A stretch of DNA of 64,000 bases. Origin: Panax quinquefolius (Eukaryota; Streptophyta; Magnoliopsida; Apiales; Araliaceae). Under the pieces are notes generated by a model that was given only the letters and a program-made list of their open reading frames with translations, searched no databases and was not told the origin of the DNA. The DNA lies in NCBI GenBank assembly GCA_020205615.1, contig CM035167.1:136290568-136354567 (forward strand). The letters are read 5' to 3'. This document shows, in pieces, positions 61,339 to 64,000 of this stretch. Every line of letters starts with the position of its first letter. Position 1 is the stretch's first letter. Both the position numbers and the translations under genes were made by a program.

Positions 61339-61775
61339 GCGGCAAAGGAACTTTTTACCTTTATTTGCCATTCCTCCTCAATCCTCGTGCAAGAATTGCC
61401 ACCAAAAGCTACAGAGAATGTTAACTTCACATTGAAGGGATAAAAAAGTAATAGGGGATAGAAGTTAGAAATTTCTGCTGATAATGGTGCTTGTTAGTAT
61501 GTTATGTGATGAGTTACGTTACGTTACGACATATCAAAGTTGAGTAAATTTCTATTCATCTGCTCAAATATTACTTGAACTTAATTTCTAAGGGACCCTT
61601 GATAAGGAAATAAAATTAATATATTTGGTTTATGTTTTTTTTTTGTTGTTGATATTTTCAAGTCTTTGTTATAACAATGTGATACATCCAGAAGTGGAGA
61701 AACTCGAGTCCCAAATCATTACTATACAAAATCTGAATAATACCATCTCAGCTCTTTGGCTGGAGGTAAATATTA
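61339..61775. other. 3' region of the esterase gene
   Basis: Likely 3' UTR followed by spacer. A polyadenylation-like AATAAA lies inside AAGGAAATAAAATTA near 61607. Nothing else was recognised. Confidence 0.4.
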
Positions 61776-61984
61776 ATCCCTCCATTCCTAAAAGATAGTC
61801 GTTTTAGAAGAAAAAATTTGTTTCAAAATGTTTGTCGTTTACAACTTTCGAGGAGAATAAATTATTTACTTTCCTATATTATCTCTACCTTGATGGAATT
61901 TCAAACAAATTTTACTTAGTAAATGATACTTTCTTAATTCATGTGCAAAAACCTTAAACGACAATCTTTTAGGAACCGACGTAG
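61776..61984. mobile_element. Degenerate Stowaway-like MITE
   Basis: TCCCTCCATTCCTAAAAGAT is followed at the other end by ATCTTTTAGGAACCGACGTA, an imperfect inverted repeat, with AGTCGTTT and AAACGACA words just inside. The TA duplication is not clean. Confidence 0.6.
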
Positions 61985-62385
61985 ATATCCGTATCGTATT
62001 GGTTACCGAAAGTGATCAAAATTGCATATTGATACCGATTTTCAAAACCGATTAACCGGTTTGATACCGGAACAGTACCGGTCTTTACCATGTTTGTACC
62101 GGTTGTATTATACACCCATTTCATTTCATAGTAAATATATGCATCATTTTTTGGATTAAACCTCTATTTTTGTATTACACATCCATTTCATAGTGGATGT
62201 ATGCATATTAAACCTCTGTTTTTGTCTAATGACAATGTTCATCTCCTCTATCTTCCTCTGTTGGGTTGATGGATTTATGTTGATATATTACTCTCTGTGT
62301 CTTTGAATCTTTCTAGCTTCATCTGCAAGTTCCGTCTTTTCAGTTCTTATTGTAAAACCCATCTTCCCATCTCCCTTCTACACTG

Positions 62386-62434
<49 letters not shown>

Positions 62435-62884
62435 TCCATGGGGTTACAATTACATACAGTAGAAATAGGGATCTGCTAAGCCCGAACTAAAGGAAGGAGA
62501 AAGGTTTATGCGTGCTCCCAAGTAGGAACATTTATTATTGCTCATTTGATATATAAACTGAACTACATTTCATTGAATAGTGCAACAGAAGAACAATTTG
62601 GGGGAAATTTCTACATCCGGTACAAATGTCCAATCGGTTCGGTACATACCCAACCTTAAAAGAACTTCTCGAACCCAATCCCGAATAACCGGTATATATA
62701 AATCGATACCGAACCCATTTTACTTTGTCCCGAACTGATAAGTTGAAATCGGTTCGATAACCGAAAAAACCGTTTTTAATACCCACCCCTAAATAAAGAA
62801 TATTTTTACATTTAAATTAAATACACTTAACAATCAATACTCATTGTTTCACAAAGTTCCTAGAGCGTAAAAATCCGAAATCTC
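61985..62884. other. ACCGGT-rich TE-like spacer with (TA)n microsatellite
   Basis: Words such as GATACCGATTTTCAAAACCG and TTAACCGGTTTGATACCGG on the left face AATAACCGGTATATATAAAT and TCGGTTCGATAACCG on the right (62620-62790), around a (TA)n run at 62388-62433. This looks like a non-autonomous DNA element or its remains. No gene is seen. Confidence 0.45.
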
Positions 62885-62984
62885 NNNNNNNNNNNNNNNN
62901 NNNNNNNNNNNNNNNNNNNNNNNNNNNNNNNNNNNNNNNNNNNNNNNNNNNNNNNNNNNNNNNNNNNNNNNNNNNNNNNNNNNN
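62885..62984. other. Assembly gap (100 N)
   Basis: One hundred unknown bases, a conventional placeholder length. Frames reading across it are meaningless. Confidence 1.
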
Positions 62985-63889
62985 AGTTGATAGTTTGGTA
63001 GTTCAAAATCGAGAACCTCTTCGACTCTGCAGAATGAAGGTTCTTTTCTTTGCCCTGAACCATGAAAATGAAAGTATATTTCAAGCTCCATTGTGGTGGG
63101 AATTGATGTCTTATGCCAGCTTGATGTTGGACCGGTACTTGATGCACCATGGGATGGTGAAAGCTATCAGGATCGTCGTACTTCCCTATCTGGATAATGC
63201 CACATTACTATGATAGTGAGCCTGGAATTTTCACTTCCCAGTACAACTATCTGGCTAATGCCACATTACTATGATAGTGATCCTGGAATTTTCATTTCCC
63301 GGGGATGCAAGAACTCGATGGAATTTGAAGTAACAGGAAACACATGCATCTACAATCACATTTTGTTTGGTATAAATTTAGTGTTGTTGTTGTAGTTAAA
63401 TTTAGTGTGATTGTAGTTTTTGTCATGGTTGAATAATGCCATATTTTCAAGGTTGTACTGGCACTTGTGGTGTATTGGCTGCTGGCTTGTGCAGTAAGGA
63501 GTTAAGTAACTCAACAACCAAGGCGGACACTATAGCTGTCTCAGGCACATGTAAGCAAACTATTGTTGCCCGTCTTGAGTGTCGTCTTTGGATCTGCCAA
63601 TTTTTATCTTCAAATTTGCACCATGGCAACTTATATCAGGAGCAGAACTTATTGTATGTCGAACATTTGCTGTATGAATCTGAACAACTTATATCATTAA
63701 TTTTGAGTTCAGTGCATATTTGATTCGGTGGTAAAACTGTTACTACAAAGTAAAACTTAATGAATTTGTAGATCTCACTCAGAGAGTCAGAGTCTAGTGT
63801 ACAAGACCACTTGAAAAGAAGAAAAACCCTTGATCTGAAAGAGAGACGGACATACTGCACTTTGTATATCCCCAGTTTAATATGAAATT
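62985..63889. other. Spacer with no recognised gene; 61-bp direct duplication
   Basis: Contains a tandem duplication: CTATCTGGATAATGCCACAT at 63186 recurs as CTATCTGGCTAATGCCACAT at 63247, a 61-bp shift with few differences. Open frames on both strands (for example 62995-63213 and 63436-63723) show no motif I recognise. The right part is probably the 3' UTR of the minus-strand cyclophilin gene. Confidence 0.5.
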
Positions 63890-64000
63890 TTATATCGGCA
63901 GTTCTCCACTGCCTGAAATGACAACAATGCTTTTGGGAGCCCCATTTTGTCTTCCTTCTGCTTCAATCTTGTGGACTACATCCATCCCAGAGAGCACTTT
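63890..64000 (-). CDS. Cyclophilin-type peptidyl-prolyl isomerase, C-terminal end (partial)
   Basis: Reading leftward from the window edge, 36 codons and a TAA at 63892-63890 give KVLSGMDVVHKIEAEGRQNG, then APKSIVVISGSGELPI. This is the C-terminus of a single-domain cyclophilin. The G-MDVV-KIE-EGRQNG-PK pattern and the SGEL ending are closest to the plant secretory-pathway group (CYP20-1/CYP19-4 like), but the N-terminus that would show targeting lies outside. These proteins catalyse cis-trans isomerisation of proline peptide bonds. The part seen is intact; the active-site residues lie upstream, out of view. Confidence 0.88.
   Translation of the reverse strand, partial: KVLSGMDVVHKIEAEGRQNGAPKSIVVISGSGELPI

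Noticed and set aside
63436..63723. 95-codon plus-strand frame near the right edge
   Set aside because: No recognised motif and no splice support. It lies in what is probably the 3' UTR of the minus-strand cyclophilin gene.

Overview
This is plant nuclear DNA, most likely from a eudicot. The evidence is intron-rich genes with GT-AG introns, Stowaway-type MITEs, plant-type CACTA, Mutator-like (MULE) and Ty3/gypsy elements, and two genes that look like one-to-one orthologs of angiosperm genes. The species cannot be told from the sequence. There is one 100-base assembly gap (62885-62984).

Layout. About 1-41100 is a transposable-element nest. The oldest layer is a decayed MULE. It carries a Ulp1-like (C48) peptidase gene on the plus strand (about 1105-4246) and a transposase gene on the minus strand. 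The transposase is now in pieces at 39866-39721, 20940-20415, 11835-11444 and 5880-5445. Imperfect GGTTAC-type repeats fill its introns and flanks. Two large LTR retrotransposons of one Ty3/gypsy family (LTR about 2.6-2.7 kb, here family A) sit inside the transposase: element 1 at 11836-20409 (target duplication AAGTC) and element 2 at 20941-39720 (CGTAA). The 5' LTR of element 2 was itself split by an 8.86-kb CACTA transposon at 22409-31266 (target duplication TCT). A third disruption (6595-11086) joins a truncated family-A LTR to a complete reverse-oriented LTR of a related family B. The MULE DDE catalytic core seems to have been lost there. The window opens inside another family-B LTR (1-1010).

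From about 41150 on the sequence is ordinary genic DNA. A 12-exon ABC1/ADCK (UbiB-type) atypical kinase gene lies at 42149-51812 on the plus strand (534 residues if one missing base in exon 10 is allowed for). A 6-exon SGNH/GDSL esterase gene of the CPRD49 type lies at 55087-61338 on the plus strand (257 residues). The last 36 codons of a cyclophilin-type peptidyl-prolyl isomerase run off the right edge on the minus strand (63890-64000). Small non-autonomous elements (two clear Stowaway MITEs, a 176-bp element with perfect 26-bp inverted ends, a foldback hairpin and CCGAATA-rich blocks) lie in introns and spacers.

The three host genes show no sign of acting together; this looks like ordinary plant gene order. 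All transposon genes are broken by stops and frameshifts. Repeat copies differ from each other mostly at CG and CWG sites by small swaps and indels, so some lesions may be basecalling errors in methylated DNA rather than real mutations. I see no wholly new biological system. The best candidates for novelty are the GGTTAC repeat shared by both genes of the MULE, and the way the nest dismantled that MULE.
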